DNA of 64,000 nt. It comes from Dreissena polymorpha (taxonomy: Eukaryota > Mollusca > Bivalvia > Myida > Dreissenidae). The notes under the pieces were generated by a model, which saw only the letters and a program-made list of their open reading frames with translations, searched no databases and had not been told where the DNA came from. Within the stretch, counting starts at the first letter, position 1; each line of letters starts with the position of its first letter. A program made the translations under genes and the position numbers. The stretch covers positions 71,762,188 to 71,826,187 of the forward strand of contig NC_068366.1 of NCBI RefSeq assembly GCF_020536995.1, given 5' to 3'. This document shows positions 21,490-34,499 of the stretch, piece after piece.

Positions 21490-23520
21490 TCGAGTAAGAT
21501 GTCATTAGGTCACACAGGCATGTAACAATTCAAGAACTACATGACATGAGGTCAAGTGGGTATGTTGAAATTTAATCTTGCGCACGAGAACTAAAGGCTC
21601 TTAGGACATAAGGTAATGTTAAAATGTAATGTCGCGAACAAACTCCAGGTCCTCGTGTAACAATTCAATGTCGCGCACGAGAACTATAGGCTCTTAGGAC
21701 ATATGGTAATGTTAAAATGTAATTTCGCGAACAAACTCCAGGTCCTCGTGAAACTATTAAATGTCGCGCACGAGAACAACAGGCCCTAATGTAACATTAA
21801 AATGTCACCGTTCAATATCGCGCACAAGAAACTCCAGTTCCAGAAGCTACAGGTGCTTAGGTCACATGTTGATGTCACATTCAATGTCGCGCACGAGAAC
21901 TACAGGTGCTCATGTCTCATGGTAATGGCACGATTCAATGTCGATTATGAGAACTATAGGTCCTCAGGTAAAATGTTATGTCCTTAGGTTACATGTTATG
22001 TCACAATTCAATATCGCGCACGAGAACTCTAGGTCCTCATGTCACATGTAATGTCACAATTAAATATCGCGCACGAGAACTCCAGGTCCTCAGTCACATG
22101 TTATGTAACAATTCAATATCGCGCACGAGAACTCTAGGTCCTCATGTCACATGTAATGTCACAATTCAATACCGCGCACGAGAACTCTAAATCCTCAGTC
22201 ACATGTTATGTAACAATTCAATATCGCGTACGAGAACTCTAGGTCCTTATGTCACATGTTATGTAACAATTCAATATCGCGCACGAGAACTCTAGGTCTT
22301 TATGTCACATGGTAATGTCACAATTCAATATCGCGCACAAGAACTCTAGGTCCTCATGTCACATGTAATGTCACAATTCAATATCGCGCACGAGAACTCC
22401 AGGTCCTCAGTCACATGTTATGTAACAATTCAATATCGCGTACGAGAACTCTAGGTCCTTATGTCACATGTTATGTATTAATTCAATATCGCGCACGAGA
22501 ACTCTAGGTCCTCATGTCACATGTAATGTCACAATTCAATACCGCGCACGAGAACTCTAAATCCTCAGTCACATGTTATGTAACAATTCAATATCGCGCA
22601 CAAGAACTCTAGGTCCTCATGTCACATGTTATGTAACAATTCAATATCGCGCACAAGAACTCTAGGTCCTCATGTCACATGTAATGTCACAATTCAATAT
22701 CGCGCACGAGAACTCTAGGTCCTCAGTCACATGTTATGTCACAATTCAATATTGCGTACGAGAACTCTAGGTCCTTAGGTCACATGTTATGTATTAATTC
22801 AATATCGCGCACGAGAACTCTATGTCCTTATGTCACATGGTAATGTCAAAATTCAATATCGCGCACGAGAACTCCACGTCCTCAGTCACATGTTATGTAT
22901 TAATTTAATTTCGCATACGAGAACTCTATGTCCTTATGTCACATGTAATGTAACAATTTAATATCGCGCACAAGAACTCTAGGTCCTTATGTCACATGGT
23001 AATGTCACAATTCAATATCGCGCACAAGAACTCTAGGTCCTTATGTCACATGGTAATGTCACAATTCAATATCGCGCACGAGAACTCTAGGTCCTTATGT
23101 CACATGTTATGTCACAATTTAATATCTCGCACGAGAATTCTAGGTCCATAGGTAACATGTTATGTCACAATTCAATATCGCGCACGAGAACTCTAGGTCC
23201 TCAGGTAATATGTTATGTCACTATAAAATATCGCGCACGAGAACTTTAGGTCCTCAGGTCACATGTTATGTCACAATTCAATTTTGCGCACGAGAACTCT
23301 AGGTCCTCATGTCACATGGTTATGTCACAATTCAAAATCGCGTACGAGAACTCTAGGTCCTCATGTCACATGGTTATGTCACAATTCAAAATCGCGTACG
23401 AGAACTCTAGGTGCTTATGTCACATGTTATGCCACAATCCAATATCGCACAATAAAACTACACATTTTAATATCACAATTCAATGTTGCGAAGGATACCT
23501 CTAGGCCCTCATGTCACATT
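21490..23520. repeat. 53-bp satellite array
   Basis: Units of 52-53 bases contain atatcgcgcacgagaactc, taggtcctcatgtcacatg and taatgtcacaattca. They repeat about 38 times. Units before about 21980 are diverged and irregular. From 22000 to 23450 they are highly similar, which suggests recent homogenisation. The frames at 21978-22190 and 23263-23523 are by-products. The right edge abuts the LINE fragment at 23530. Confidence 0.9.
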
Positions 23521-23529
23521 TAAATGTCC

Positions 23530-25077
23530 CTTGGGTGCAAAATGACTAGCTTAAGTCCCAGCGAATGTCTATACTATGCCAAGGAGCTGCGAGCAAGTGT
23601 ATATCTATGTTTCCTGGACGCCCGTCAGGCCTTTGACAGGGTATGGCACGATGGACTATTTCACAAACTTGTATCCATTTCCGGTGTTTATGATCCTGAT
23701 CCAGTCATTGATACTAACACCCTTCTCGCACTTCGTGAAATGTATCGCAACTCAACAAGCAGCGTTCGCCATCGAGGATTGATCTCGGAATCACTTCCGA
23801 TCGGGCAAGGAACACGTCAGGGAGGCAAAAGTTCGCCGCTATTGTATCTTATTTACATATATGACCTGAAAGAGAAACTTGAAAAGAGTGATAATGGCCT
23901 GTGCATTTATGACATTAATATGGCTTCGCCTATCGTGGCCGATGACATGGTTCTATTATCATACTTTAAAAACGGTCTCGAGAGGATGCTTAAGATTTGC
24001 TATGAATATGCAAACAGGTGGAGGTTTCTTTTTAATGCATCGAAGTGTTCCAAACTAGTCTATAACAAGAAGACAGAAGAGACTTCAACCTTCTATCTAG
24101 GGCATGAGTGTCTGCCCGCTAGAATGCAACTCTTTTGACCACTAACAATGCGATTCATGACGCATGCGTACGATTACGAGGAACATACATGAGCTTGTGC
24201 TCAAAAGGGGTAGCACCTGAAAGACTGAGTCCACCAACTCTCATAACGATGTTCAACTTATTTGTTATCCCAAAGGCCTTTTATGGCTGTGATATATGGA
24301 ACAACAACTCCCAAAGTGATATTGAACAACTTTCTATTGCAAAGAACGTTTGCCTTAAACACGTGCAAGGGTATGACAGAAACATCTCAACAGATTTTGC
24401 CTGTCAACCGATAATACCGTTCCGACAGTGAATGAACTGGAAATAAGAAAACTAACATTCTTCGGCGAAATATGCAGATTTAATCCTAAATACCTACCGA
24501 AAGATATCTTCAGTAATAGACTTATACGTCACATTGAACTAGAAGGCCAATGCATCGGATATATCCCTGATGCATACAGGATACTACAAAAGTACGACTT
24601 AATGAACGTCTTATGCTCATACGTCCAGGATGGAAATTTCCCCACAAAGCGACAATGGAAGAAAAGTAAGTTGAGCGAAAAGTCGTAATGAACATAAAGA
24701 ACGAAATACAGAGTCGCATCAAAGGCAACGATCAATGGGGAGTAACTGCGCATGTGATAGGCTCCAATAATTACTCCCCTTTATGCCGAGTAGCAAAGGA
24801 CAATCCAAAAATAATAACCGTGTGTAATAGAATATTGAATAGCATAGGTATGATTGTGTCTAGACAGTTTGTACGAGAATGCAGGCATTGTTGCTTGAAA
24901 ACCCTTAATCTCGTAGCTCATAAGATGTGTAATTGTCATTTGCTAGAGGATATACGAAAACATTTATGGATAATTCTAATTGAATGCATCGGAATAACGA
25001 ACTTTTCGCGCTTCATCCACTTAAAGCCACAAACCTTGAAATGCAATACATGGCATAGTAAATTGCAGTATAAATAA
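23530..25077 (+). mobile_element. Truncated LINE: reverse transcriptase and downstream region
   Basis: The first segment (23524-24138) starts inside the RT domain: LDARQAFDRVWHDGLF (motif A), QGTRQGGKSSPLLYLI (motif B), and VADDMVLLS where YADD is usual. It ends at about RWRFLFNASKCS. Downstream frames at 24135-24431 (RLRGTYMSL and VIPKAFYGCDIW), 24428-24688 (RKLTFFGEICRF) and 24688-25077 continue the post-RT region typical of molluscan LINEs. The copy needs at least three frame changes or stops to cross (near 24130, 24430 and 24688), so it is dead. It lacks the N-terminal part and endonuclease, being cut at the satellite edge. I do not assign the clade. Confidence 0.8.
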
Positions 25078-25083
25078 AAAACA

Positions 25084-25412
25084 TAATTTATCTATTCCAA
25101 TTAAAATATACCTGGTGGTTACAAGGTAGAAATCCGTCTCTTTTGCGCTTTAAATCTTAAAAACAATCGCATTTGTCGAAATGTACGTATACGTCTAGAA
25201 ATTCTACTTTCGGTTTTAAAAGCGGTACCGTTTAAAAATAACTTGCTAAGTATGCTATCAATTTAATTTTATCTATCTCAATTACAATATATTTGGTAGT
25301 TATAAGGAAGAAATCCGTCTTTTTTGCGCTTAAACTTAAAAAATAATCTCGTTTGTCGAAATGTACGTATACGTATAGAAATCCTACTTTCGATTTTAAA
25401 ATCTAACAAAAA
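25084..25412. repeat. Imperfect tandem duplication of about 178 bases
   Basis: Two copies (about 25084-25260 and 25263-25412 onwards) share ggttacaaggtagaaatccg or its variant, ttttgcgctt, tttgtcgaaatgtacgtata and cgtctagaaat. They lie directly 3' of the LINE coding remnant and could be its 3' UTR duplicated in tandem; that link is inference. Confidence 0.65.
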
Positions 25413-25529
25413 TAGTAAATTACTTGCTAAATAGGCTATAGAATTGATTACAATTTTGCACACCTTCAAATTGCATCTATATGTATTGATTAACGTGTAC
25501 TTCATTTCAAGGTGTGTGGCTTTAAATGG

Positions 25530-26050
25530 CTAAGAACAAAGTGCATCGTTGCTGAGAATGACATCTGAAACTGTTGACTCATATTTTGTGCATTTTAAAT
25601 TGTGCAAAGCTGCTGTTAGCATCCTGAACTAGTGTTGGACGCACTGAGCTAGGTTTTTTAAACATATGATGTTGACATGTCGATCCAATCTATATAAGTG
25701 TATCTTACCACTATATAGCAGTCTTCCATGGAAGGCAAAACTTGTGACATATATTAAGTATATTCACCTATTATGTCTTTATTTTCGTTATCGTTTTAAG
25801 ACATATCCTCGGCGAATAAGTTACGATGAAAAAAGGGGACGGGCGACTCTTTTCAATATGATTATTTTCCTTAGGAATTAACAATTATTTACCATATATA
25901 TATAATCTTGTTATGTAGTTATTTTTGTAAATAATCTAATGGCTGTATAGAGTTGTTTCATTTTGAGCTCTTGTATGGGTATAAACTCGATTGTTCTTTC
26001 TTGCTTATAATTTGCATTATATGTTATGCTCTTCATGAATGGAGGAAAAA
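25530..26050. other. No gene recognised
   Basis: AT-rich sequence between the LINE remnant and a hairpin MITE. The open frames here (for example 25666-25881) have no recognisable domain. Confidence 0.45.
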
Positions 26051-26182
26051 TAGAGAATACTAGGTTAGCGTTGAATACAGAGAAGTTTATGTTGCGAGGC
26101 TTAGAACGCCAGGAGCGCGAGCATTGGCGAGCGCTTTCGTTGTTCGAGCCGAGCAACATAATCTTCTCTGTAGACAATACTC
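26051..26182. mobile_element. Hairpin MITE, copy 2
   Basis: The left arm, tacagagaagtttatgttgc, pairs with gcaacataatcttctctgta on the right. It shares gagaata-taggttag-gttga at the outer left, and the inner ttggcgag-gctttcgtt or similar, with copy 1 at 17601-17749. The outermost right arm is missing or diverged. The arm sequences differ from copy 1 yet remain self-complementary. Confidence 0.65.
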
Positions 26183-26189
26183 AAAAGGC

Positions 26190-26930
26190 ATCCAAAGTCC
26201 CAGATAATTCCAATGGTATAAGGTCTCTAATTAATGTAACGTATTTAACGATGTGCTTTGATCGGCAATCGAACGCAGACTGCCAGCTCCCAGTATAGCA
26301 GCGCTTTATATACTTATGGTTCACGTGACCACCTTGTTAAAGACACAACCCTACTATTTCATGAAAACAAAACCCTACCGTTTTAAGCAGTAACTGCATA
26401 ATATACTACTACTTTATCCTGCAAAAACATATTGTGCATGTTTGTAACCGACTTGTATTATTAAATCATTAAATTATGTACATGAAAATACAATGATCAA
26501 TCTTAAATGCACATACTATGTGCGTGGAACTTACCAAAAAGTTAATGATTTGCCAACGGGAAACGTACTATCGTTTTGATGTAAACAATATGAATGTACT
26601 CAAAGAATAATGAACCTAAAGGATCAAATACCGGCCAAAATCGTCACACTACCCACGCCTCCGATTTCAAGCGTCCCGCTTACAATATTTCATATCTAAA
26701 ATTAAAACAAATGTGTCAATAATATCTTTAATTGACGAACCACGTACTACTTCCAGTAGTAATACAAAAACAATCGTATACAACAAAAACATGAGATTTA
26801 AAGTTCAAAAATTACTAGTATCCTGTTGAGTAAAACGAGATCAAAACAACATGAATGTGACCTGATGAAACAATGAACACGAAACAGTAACAATAAACTA
26901 TACAGCTAACTCTAACAGTTCTAAATCTGT
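26190..26930. other. AT-rich flank of the gypsy element, LTR not identified
   Basis: The 3' LTR of the - strand gypsy element would be expected here. I could not find a matching direct repeat on the far side, so I do not call one. No gene is visible. Confidence 0.4.
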
Positions 26931-26935
26931 CTCAG

Positions 26936-29900
26936 TCATTTGGCAGTATGCCTCATGGTTATGTGGATATAGAAACCCATCGCGTCATGGCATGTTTCAC
27001 CGCAGACATTACATCTCATAGGATTGTCGACACAATGGCAACCCTTGTGTACGAACATCATGGCCTGGTTGCCGAAGGTGATATCGCACACATCGCATTT
27101 GTTTACCCCAGGTTCGTCTGTCTGGGTCTGTACGTTACAGCCAACCACCGTGGGGACCTGTTTTTTTTTATCGAACTATTGTCTGGAGTGGCAGTTTCAA
27201 GTGGGCGATCACAGCTGACCTCGTTTCCCATCCAGGAGCTGCATGCCTGCTCCACGGCCAGATGCGGCTTCTTAGGAGCCATGACTGGTTCTGGCGCCGT
27301 CCGTTTCCTGATTATTCTTCCTACGTTAAAATCTATGCAAGGTTCTTCCTCTACACCAACTTCGGGGTCGCTATCCCAACTGCTGTCGCTACCCACCGTG
27401 TCGTCCCCGGGTGTTTTGGGTGTTTTTGCACTTTCCACGGAAGGCGCTTGAGTATGTCCCGTTAGCTTCACGTGACGTTTTAAGTACACCAGGTCCTTGT
27501 AGTCTTTTCCACACTCATTGCACGTGTGTCTTTTGGGATTCATTGCGCACTGTGTAACGTGCAGCTCGAACCGTTCTCCAGGTGGAACCTCATCCTTGCA
27601 CAGAGGACATAGGGCTCTTGTTCTGGGCGTGATTTTGGTGTTAGGCATCTCGACACTGAAAGCGAAAAGAACATAATCGTTATGACAAAGTGGTTTATGC
27701 CTTTTTCTACCTAATGAACTAATGTCATCGTGGTTGATACCATCGTGTACACCTGACTCGCATAATCCGATGTCTGATGCCTCAGTATTGTCCTGAGTTG
27801 TCATAGAATCGGGAATATGTGTGTCCGACTCACCCAACAGCACTTGAGGTCTCACTTTCCTCAATCTATCTGTGTGTATGACTTGCTCAGATCCGGACCT
27901 ACCACAATTCACCTTATAAAAGACGGTTGACACTTTTTAAAGAATCTGAAATGGTCCACGCCAATAAGAAGTAAACTTCGAGACCACTCTGAGCGTTTAA
28001 CTGGAAAGAACACATATACTGAATCACCTACTTTGAAATTCTCATAGGCCAGTGATTTGTCATGACACTGTTTCTGTCTCTCAATTGCCTTCCCAGTATA
28101 TGTACGGACAAAGGCGTGAGCGTGTTCAAGCTGTTCTTGTAACAGCCGAACCCATTCGTTTAGTGGTGTAGATTTAGCATTTGCTGGCATATCGTATGCT
28201 AAGTCCAAGGGAATAGTCGTTTCACGTCCAAGCATCATAAGATTTGGAGTGACACCAGTAGTTTCGTGCTCCGATGACCTAAAAGCCATCAGAATGAATG
28301 GTAACTGATCATCCCAGTCTCGATGGTTTTCATTGACAAATGCACTGAGCATTGCACATAAAGTCCGATTGAACCGCGCAACCATCCCGTCCGATTCCGG
28401 ATGGTACGGTGTTGTTCTCGTTTCTCTATTTGTAAGAGTCAACACATTTCTGTAAACAGCTTACTGGTGAATTGTGATCCTTGATCGGAATGCACTTTCC
28501 TTGGTACACCAAATCGTGACACGAATTGTTCCACAATGGTCCGAGCAACAGTTGCTGCCTCCATATTTGGGATTGCATAGGCTTCTGTCCACTTGGTAAA
28601 ATAGTCGGACACCACTAGGATGTACTTATTTCCATTCTCGGTCATTGGCAATTCTCCCAAAATGTCTACTGCTATACGCTCTAGTGTTTAGCCACTTCTT
28701 GTCACCTGCATTGGTGCCCGATTAGTTTTGTTGGGACCTTTTCGCTAAGCACAAGTTTCACACCCATTGACGTAGATTTTAACATCGTTTTGTAGACCAG
28801 GCCAATTAAAGCGTTGCCTAATCTTTGCCAACGTCTTCTTTATTCCTAGATGTCATGAGGCCTTGATGTCATGTGCATATCTCAATACCTCTCTTCTCCT
28901 ACTCAAAGGCAACACTGCCTGCCATTGTATAGTCTTATCATCAAAAACGTCCCATCTTCTCACCACAATGTCATCCTTTACATGTATGCGCTCCCATTGG
29001 TTCCACAGGGATTTCAGATATTTACTTCGAGACTCAATTTCAGTATGGCTTGGGTGATAATTTCGTGATAGCCATTCTCTCATTGTGGCTATATTGGCAT
29101 CATTGTTCTGGCACGATTGAATATCAATGAGGACGCCATTGGGATCTTCAGACTCAAACACTTCTCCAAGCGTACACACTCCCAAAGTTTGAACCTTGTC
29201 CATCAACGGACAGTCACGACCACATTGCTTACATACCCTTCTGCGCAAAGCATCAGCATTGCCATGTAACCTACCAGGCCTGTTCTCAATTTTCATGTCA
29301 TAAACAGTTATAATATCTCTAGCCACCTAGCTAACTGACCGTCTGGATCTTTGAAGTTCATGATCCAACGGAGTGAGCTGTGGTCTGTTTGTAACAGGAA
29401 CTGTCTTCCGTACAAATAATGCCGGTAGTACTTGACGAAGTGAACCACTGCAAGCAACTCTTTGCGTGTCACACAGTACTTGCGTTCAAACTTGCTCAGA
29501 GCTCGACTAGCGAAGGCAACGACCTTCTCCTCTCCATTCTGCTTTTGTGACAGTACGGCTGCTATGGCCATGTCACTCGCGCCAGTGTCTAGGATGAAAG
29601 GTTCGCGAAAGTCCGGGTGACTCAGTACTGGGGCTCCCGTTAGTTTCTGCTTTAATGACTCGAATGCAAGCATGCGGTCAGGTGTCCAGTCAAACTTCAC
29701 ATCTTTCTCGGTAAGTCGGTGTAGCGGTTTCGCTAGCTCTGCAAACCGGTAAATGAAACGCCTGTAGTAACTACAGAGTCCCAAGAATGAGCGTACATCA
29801 CGCAGACATCCGGGAATCGGCCAGGTACGTATAGCTTCTGTTTTCTTCGGGTCAGTACGTATCCCTTCTGATGATATTAGGTGGCCTAAGAATTCGACTT

Positions 29901-31775
29901 CTTCCGCAAACAAATGGCACTTGTTAGGTTTAAGTTTCAGCCCAGCCTCTCTAAACCTTTCTAGTACAGTACTCAAATTTGTCAACATATCGTCAAATGT
30001 CTTCCAAGTGACAATAACGTCATCTAAATAAATCAAACATATTTCCCAGTGTAAACCTGCTAACCCTATCTCCATCAGACGTTCAAATGTCGCAGGTGCG
30101 TTGCATATCCCAAAGGGCATGACCTGGAACTCAAACAGACCTCTTCAACTGGAAAAAAGCCGTCTTAGGCTTGTCAGCTTCCTCAACCTCCACCTGCCAG
30201 TAGCCTGCATTCATATCCAAGGACGAAAACCATCTACTATTAGACAAGTGGTCTAGAGATTCATCCGCCCTAGGAAGAGGGTAGGCATCCTTAATTGTAA
30301 CATCGTTCAACCGCCGTTAGTCAATGCAGAAGCGTTGCTTTCCATCCTTCTTTTTTACAAGAACGATACTGCTTGACCACGGACTCTTGGATGGTCGAAT
30401 AACTTCTCTATCGAGCATGTCATTGATTTGTGCGTCCACCTCGTCCATCATGTTCACAGGGACAAGACGCGGTGGTTGTTTGATTGGTTGCGTGTCACCT
30501 GTGGGTATCTTATGCTTGATTATACCTGTCCTACCAATATCACCATTGCCTGTGGAAAACACGTCCTCGAACTTTCTAAGGAGTTTTCCAACCTGTTTGG
30601 CCTGTTCCTTATTTAATCCACTCACAGCACGACTGTATAAATCGCGTAAATGGTCTAGCACGGGTGTCACATGAGGCTTTGTGAACTCATCTACTTTAAC
30701 TGTGTGTATAGATAGAACGGGGCTGGCTGTAGCAATCACAGTCCGCAGGAAAAGTATCTGCTCTTCCTGGGTTGGATAAAGTATACGTACAGGAAATGTT
30801 TGTTGTCCTCGTATTAAGCACTTTGCGACAATACCTCGGCCCATGTCATACGATCTTTGAGCTTGCTCTATCAAGCACATACCTTCCTTTAGAATATCCT
30901 CAGACGTTACCTCTGCAGGTATCATCATCTCTGACATTGCTGGTATTTTGACAACTTCACTGACGATCACCCTGTAGCAACCTAAAGTGCCACTTGAAAC
31001 TAATGGACACCTTATGCCCAGGATTTCAATAGATTCAGTGTCCATGTCAATCTTACATTTGTGAATCTTTAAGAAATCTAGCCCACGGATAACATCGGTA
31101 TCAATATCGGCAACAACAACATCCATGTTGTAGGTCAACCCATGTACGTCAATACTTATGCTGGCTTGTCCTTTTATAGACAGGGGTGTACCAGCTGCAG
31201 ACACAATATCTCTCTGGAAGAATTTGAGGTCTTTTGTTTTTCCATATATCAGCATCCAAAGTCTGTCTGAGACTAATGAGAGTGTTGCGCCTGTATCTAC
31301 CAAACAATCTATGTCGCGTCCATTTATCTTTGCAGGGAGATACAACCCTGACCCATTATATGATGAAGTTTTCACAGACGAGTCGTTTGATTTGGTGGTG
31401 CTGTCCTGGCGAGGTAAACGTGGGTTTGTATCTGACTTGGAGTGAAACTGTCCACCCTGTTTCGAATATCGGTTATTCCAATATTTTTGTTTACCACCAA
31501 ACGTGGGTGGTTTGGGATTTCTCAGCTCGTTTTTCTATTGACGGAATTCTTTTTTGCAAATCATGTAAGGTTTTTGAAAGTGTTTTGATGTCATCACCCA
31601 TGGATGGATTCATTGAAGTGTCCTCCGAAGGTGGCGTTCTTTCCGAACTACTACTGACGGTTTTCTTCTCAGCCCTGTAGAATGCGCCCTTCTTTATGGC
31701 GTGTCGAACAGCATCATTGAGATTGCCAAGACCCCGTACCATCGTACGTTGCAGGCTTCATCATGACTGATGGCT
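26936..31775 (-). mobile_element. Ty3/gypsy LTR retrotransposon fossil with C2H2 zinc-finger tail
   Basis: Parts in order on the - strand: a gag remnant (from about 31775 down to 31491, beginning near KPATYDGTGSW); an aspartic protease and N-terminal RT (31375-30317, CLVDTGATLSLVS); RT core and RNase H (30120-29308, MPFGICNAPATFERLM, YLDDV, FLGLCSYYRRF); the linker and zinc region before integrase (29326-28853); the integrase core (28660-28439 and 28445-27909, VVSDYFTKWTEAY, HSDQGSQFTS, ESDGMVARFNRTL); and the integrase C-terminus followed by C2H2 fingers (27933-27103 and 27148-26936). It is broken in several places. No LTR pair was found. The 5' side abuts a Penelope-like fragment. It looks of moderate age: domains are easy to read but the frames are interrupted. 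Confidence 0.85.
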
Positions 31776-31779
31776 TGGA

Positions 31780-32750
31780 CTTTCCCTGAGTCTCATCAAG
31801 AGCCCTTGGTATACCCTTTCCTCGGGTGGTTATAAACCTTTCCGGCGACATCGCTTCGTCTGGCCGGTAATTGTCACCATGAAGGATAAAATACCGGCCA
31901 ACTTTGTTTATTGTCCATTGTGGATATCCACACACTTTCAGTGCTCCCCTGATGAGGTCATGTTCCCTTTTCTGATCCTCTTTATCAGTCACTATAGTAA
32001 AACATCTGTCGACTAGAGTTCTTACCACACTCAATTTGTGAGATAACGGGTGGTGGCAGTCGAATTGCAGATATTGATCTGTATGGGTAGGTTTCCTGTA
32101 AACCAATAACTTCACCGAAACGTCCTCCTTTCTCACTATCAATGAGTCCAGAAATGGTATCTTGCCCTCAGCTTCCTCCTCGTTTGTGAATTTGATACTG
32201 CCTGTAGTATCAACTGTGTTCAAGTGCTCAGTCAATTGATTAATATACCCCTTTTTCACAATCTCTAGAATGGCATCCGCATATCTCTTCCAAAGTTTAG
32301 GGGCGCATGCTATGGGAGATGTTGCAATGGCCTGCTGTTCTAGCCACTCCATAAACAGATTCGCTACTATAGGACTCACTGGTGACCCCATTGCCGTACC
32401 AAACTTTTGTTGAAAAATTTCCCCGCGAAACTGGAAATATGTGGTGGTCAAGATAAATTTCAAAAGGTCCACAATGTCATTAACTTCTAAATGTGTTCTC
32501 TTTTTCAATGTAGTGTCAGAAAGGAGCTGTTGTTCAATGATTTCAATAGTTCTGTCAATTGGAGTGTTCGTAGACAATGACACAACATCATGTGAATTGA
32601 AAATTTCATCATCTTCTATCATGATACCCGACATGCATTCACTGACATGTTTAGAATTTTTGACATACTGATCGGCCTTACCTACGAGAGGTACCAGATT
32701 GTCTGCTAATGCACTGGATGTGCTGTACCCATCCTTGGATCGATACTGTC
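31780..32750 (-). mobile_element. Penelope-like element reverse transcriptase fragment
   Basis: The - strand frame 32634-31714 reads, in order, VVSLSTNTPIDRTIEIIEQQ, YFQFRGEIFQQKFGTAMGSP, VSPIVANLFMEWLEQ, GKIPFLDSLIVRK and LLVYRKPTHTDQYLQFDCHH. This is the characteristic block order of Penelope-like RTs (AMGSPVSP, then the YRKPTHTD-type motif). The same frame extends upstream to about 32750. No GIY-YIG endonuclease is present, because the frame runs into the gag remnant of the gypsy element near 31780-31870. It is a fragment and not functional as it stands. Confidence 0.8.
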
Positions 32751-34495
32751 ACGGTATGTGAAAATAATTCTTGGAATGTCCATAGAAACTGTAAAATAAT
32801 TTCCAAAAACATTCCTGATGAATTTCTTTCGAGACCTTAGAAACATTAATATTGTGTATTTTTAAAACATTTTGTCAATTCATACGTTGTTAACAAATTA
32901 CCATGTACTATGTAATTGACACATTGAAAAAGAAACTTGTAATGTGAAAAACAATAACGCGTCCTTTGGACTCCCACGTGAAATCTGTGTATGTGTTGTT
33001 CAAGTATTTTCGATTGAGACTCGTAATATAATAATTATTATTGTATTGCATATTAAAAAATAAACAAAATTGGATTTTACGCTCTTAAATATAATAATTA
33101 TTATTGTATCGTACAGTACAAATACAACATTGTAAAAATGTATATTCCTTTAACTATTCTCAACTGAAAATATGAGCGGATGAAGTGCAGTTATTGCGTA
33201 AATCAATTAATTGTGCACTATATAATTATAACTCTATTCAAATAACTTTTGTATTTACATTAATAAACAATTTAATCCAAGAACAGAGATACCGAGATCT
33301 AAAAAACATCTGGAAAGCCTTATATTAAACCTTTGAAAACTTTTCTAACGTAACACGTATTCAAATCAATATAGCTATCTTATTTTAAAACGAAATTTGG
33401 ACTCAGACTTATTCAACACTCATTCTAATATGTACATTTTTTTATTTGAAATTGTGCATGTGATCATTTGACTACAGTATGTGGAAGCAAAGTATAAAAT
33501 CGTTCATCCGTGACGATCGGACGCATTCGAAAATGGTGAAGGTAGCCTTCAATATGCCGATTTTGCAGTTGCGCTTCTGAATGTTGATACGTTACATATT
33601 GATTTTAAAATAAATGATATTTTTTCCTGGTGTATTAACCCACCTTAAATGAAGAAATTGAAATAAAATTAGAATCATATCTCGTTTCACCCGTTTCACG
33701 TGCAAAACGATGAAACCACACATACCCCATGTGCAAAAGCGTCTGATTTTCATGGATGGATGATTTTATTGTAATATAGCACAATATATAGTCAAATAAT
33801 CACATATGCAATTTAAAAACAGAATGTACACTCATTCATGAGTTATTCGAGTTTTAAAAGTGTTGCGTTAGAAAAGTCTCCAAGTGTACTGTGTTTATAC
33901 GATACTGTTTACTGCTTCACCGTGTTGGAGAAATAGGTTTTATCATTTGTCAGGTTATGATACTATTGGTACGTCTTTATATATGTGTTGACATATGTAA
34001 AAGAAAATAATTTTAATCAAGTCTACTGTTAATAGTGCGTTCAATTGCACTTTCAATATTTAACTACATTAATTTAGAATATTGATAAATTTACTTTATT
34101 TTAAGATCTTCATTGTTCAATTATAAATCTGTTTAAAAAAAAGGGCATTTAACAATTAAGTAATTCATGTAAACTTTTTGCCATGTTATGAAATCAATGT
34201 TTAACAAAATGATGAACCGGTAAACGCCAGGATTTCAATGTTAAAATACCATTGATTTCACGTATTTAGCAGGACTGACTGAACTTGATCATTGATTAAC
34301 TCTCGAAATTCTCCATCCCCGCCATGCAAATTATGGATATATACACTTTGTATATTTGGGACCTATACACTTTGTATTGTTCCCTTGTTCCCGTCGTACT
34401 AATACTTTAGTACTTCAGGCAACCGTGCACTGCGTATGTATTAATTATCGTAAAAATATTAATGTTTGAAGTAATTGAAAGTCATTCGAGCTTTT
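32751..34495. other. Intergenic, no gene recognised
   Basis: Strongly AT-rich. A short direct repeat, aatataataattattattgt, occurs near 33027 and 33090. I see no coding exon. Confidence 0.5.
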
Positions 34496-34499
34496 GTTA

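Noticed and set aside
21490-23520. CRISPR-like or coding array
   Set aside because: Units repeat fully over 53 bases without unique spacers, and the context is eukaryotic; it is a satellite.
26948-27451. 167-codon + strand frame
   Set aside because: Opposite strand of the gypsy zinc-finger region; no domain.
26190-32900. LTR pair for the gypsy element
   Set aside because: I looked for matching direct repeats on both flanks and found none I could support. The tgtcacgg motif near 32747 is too short to call.
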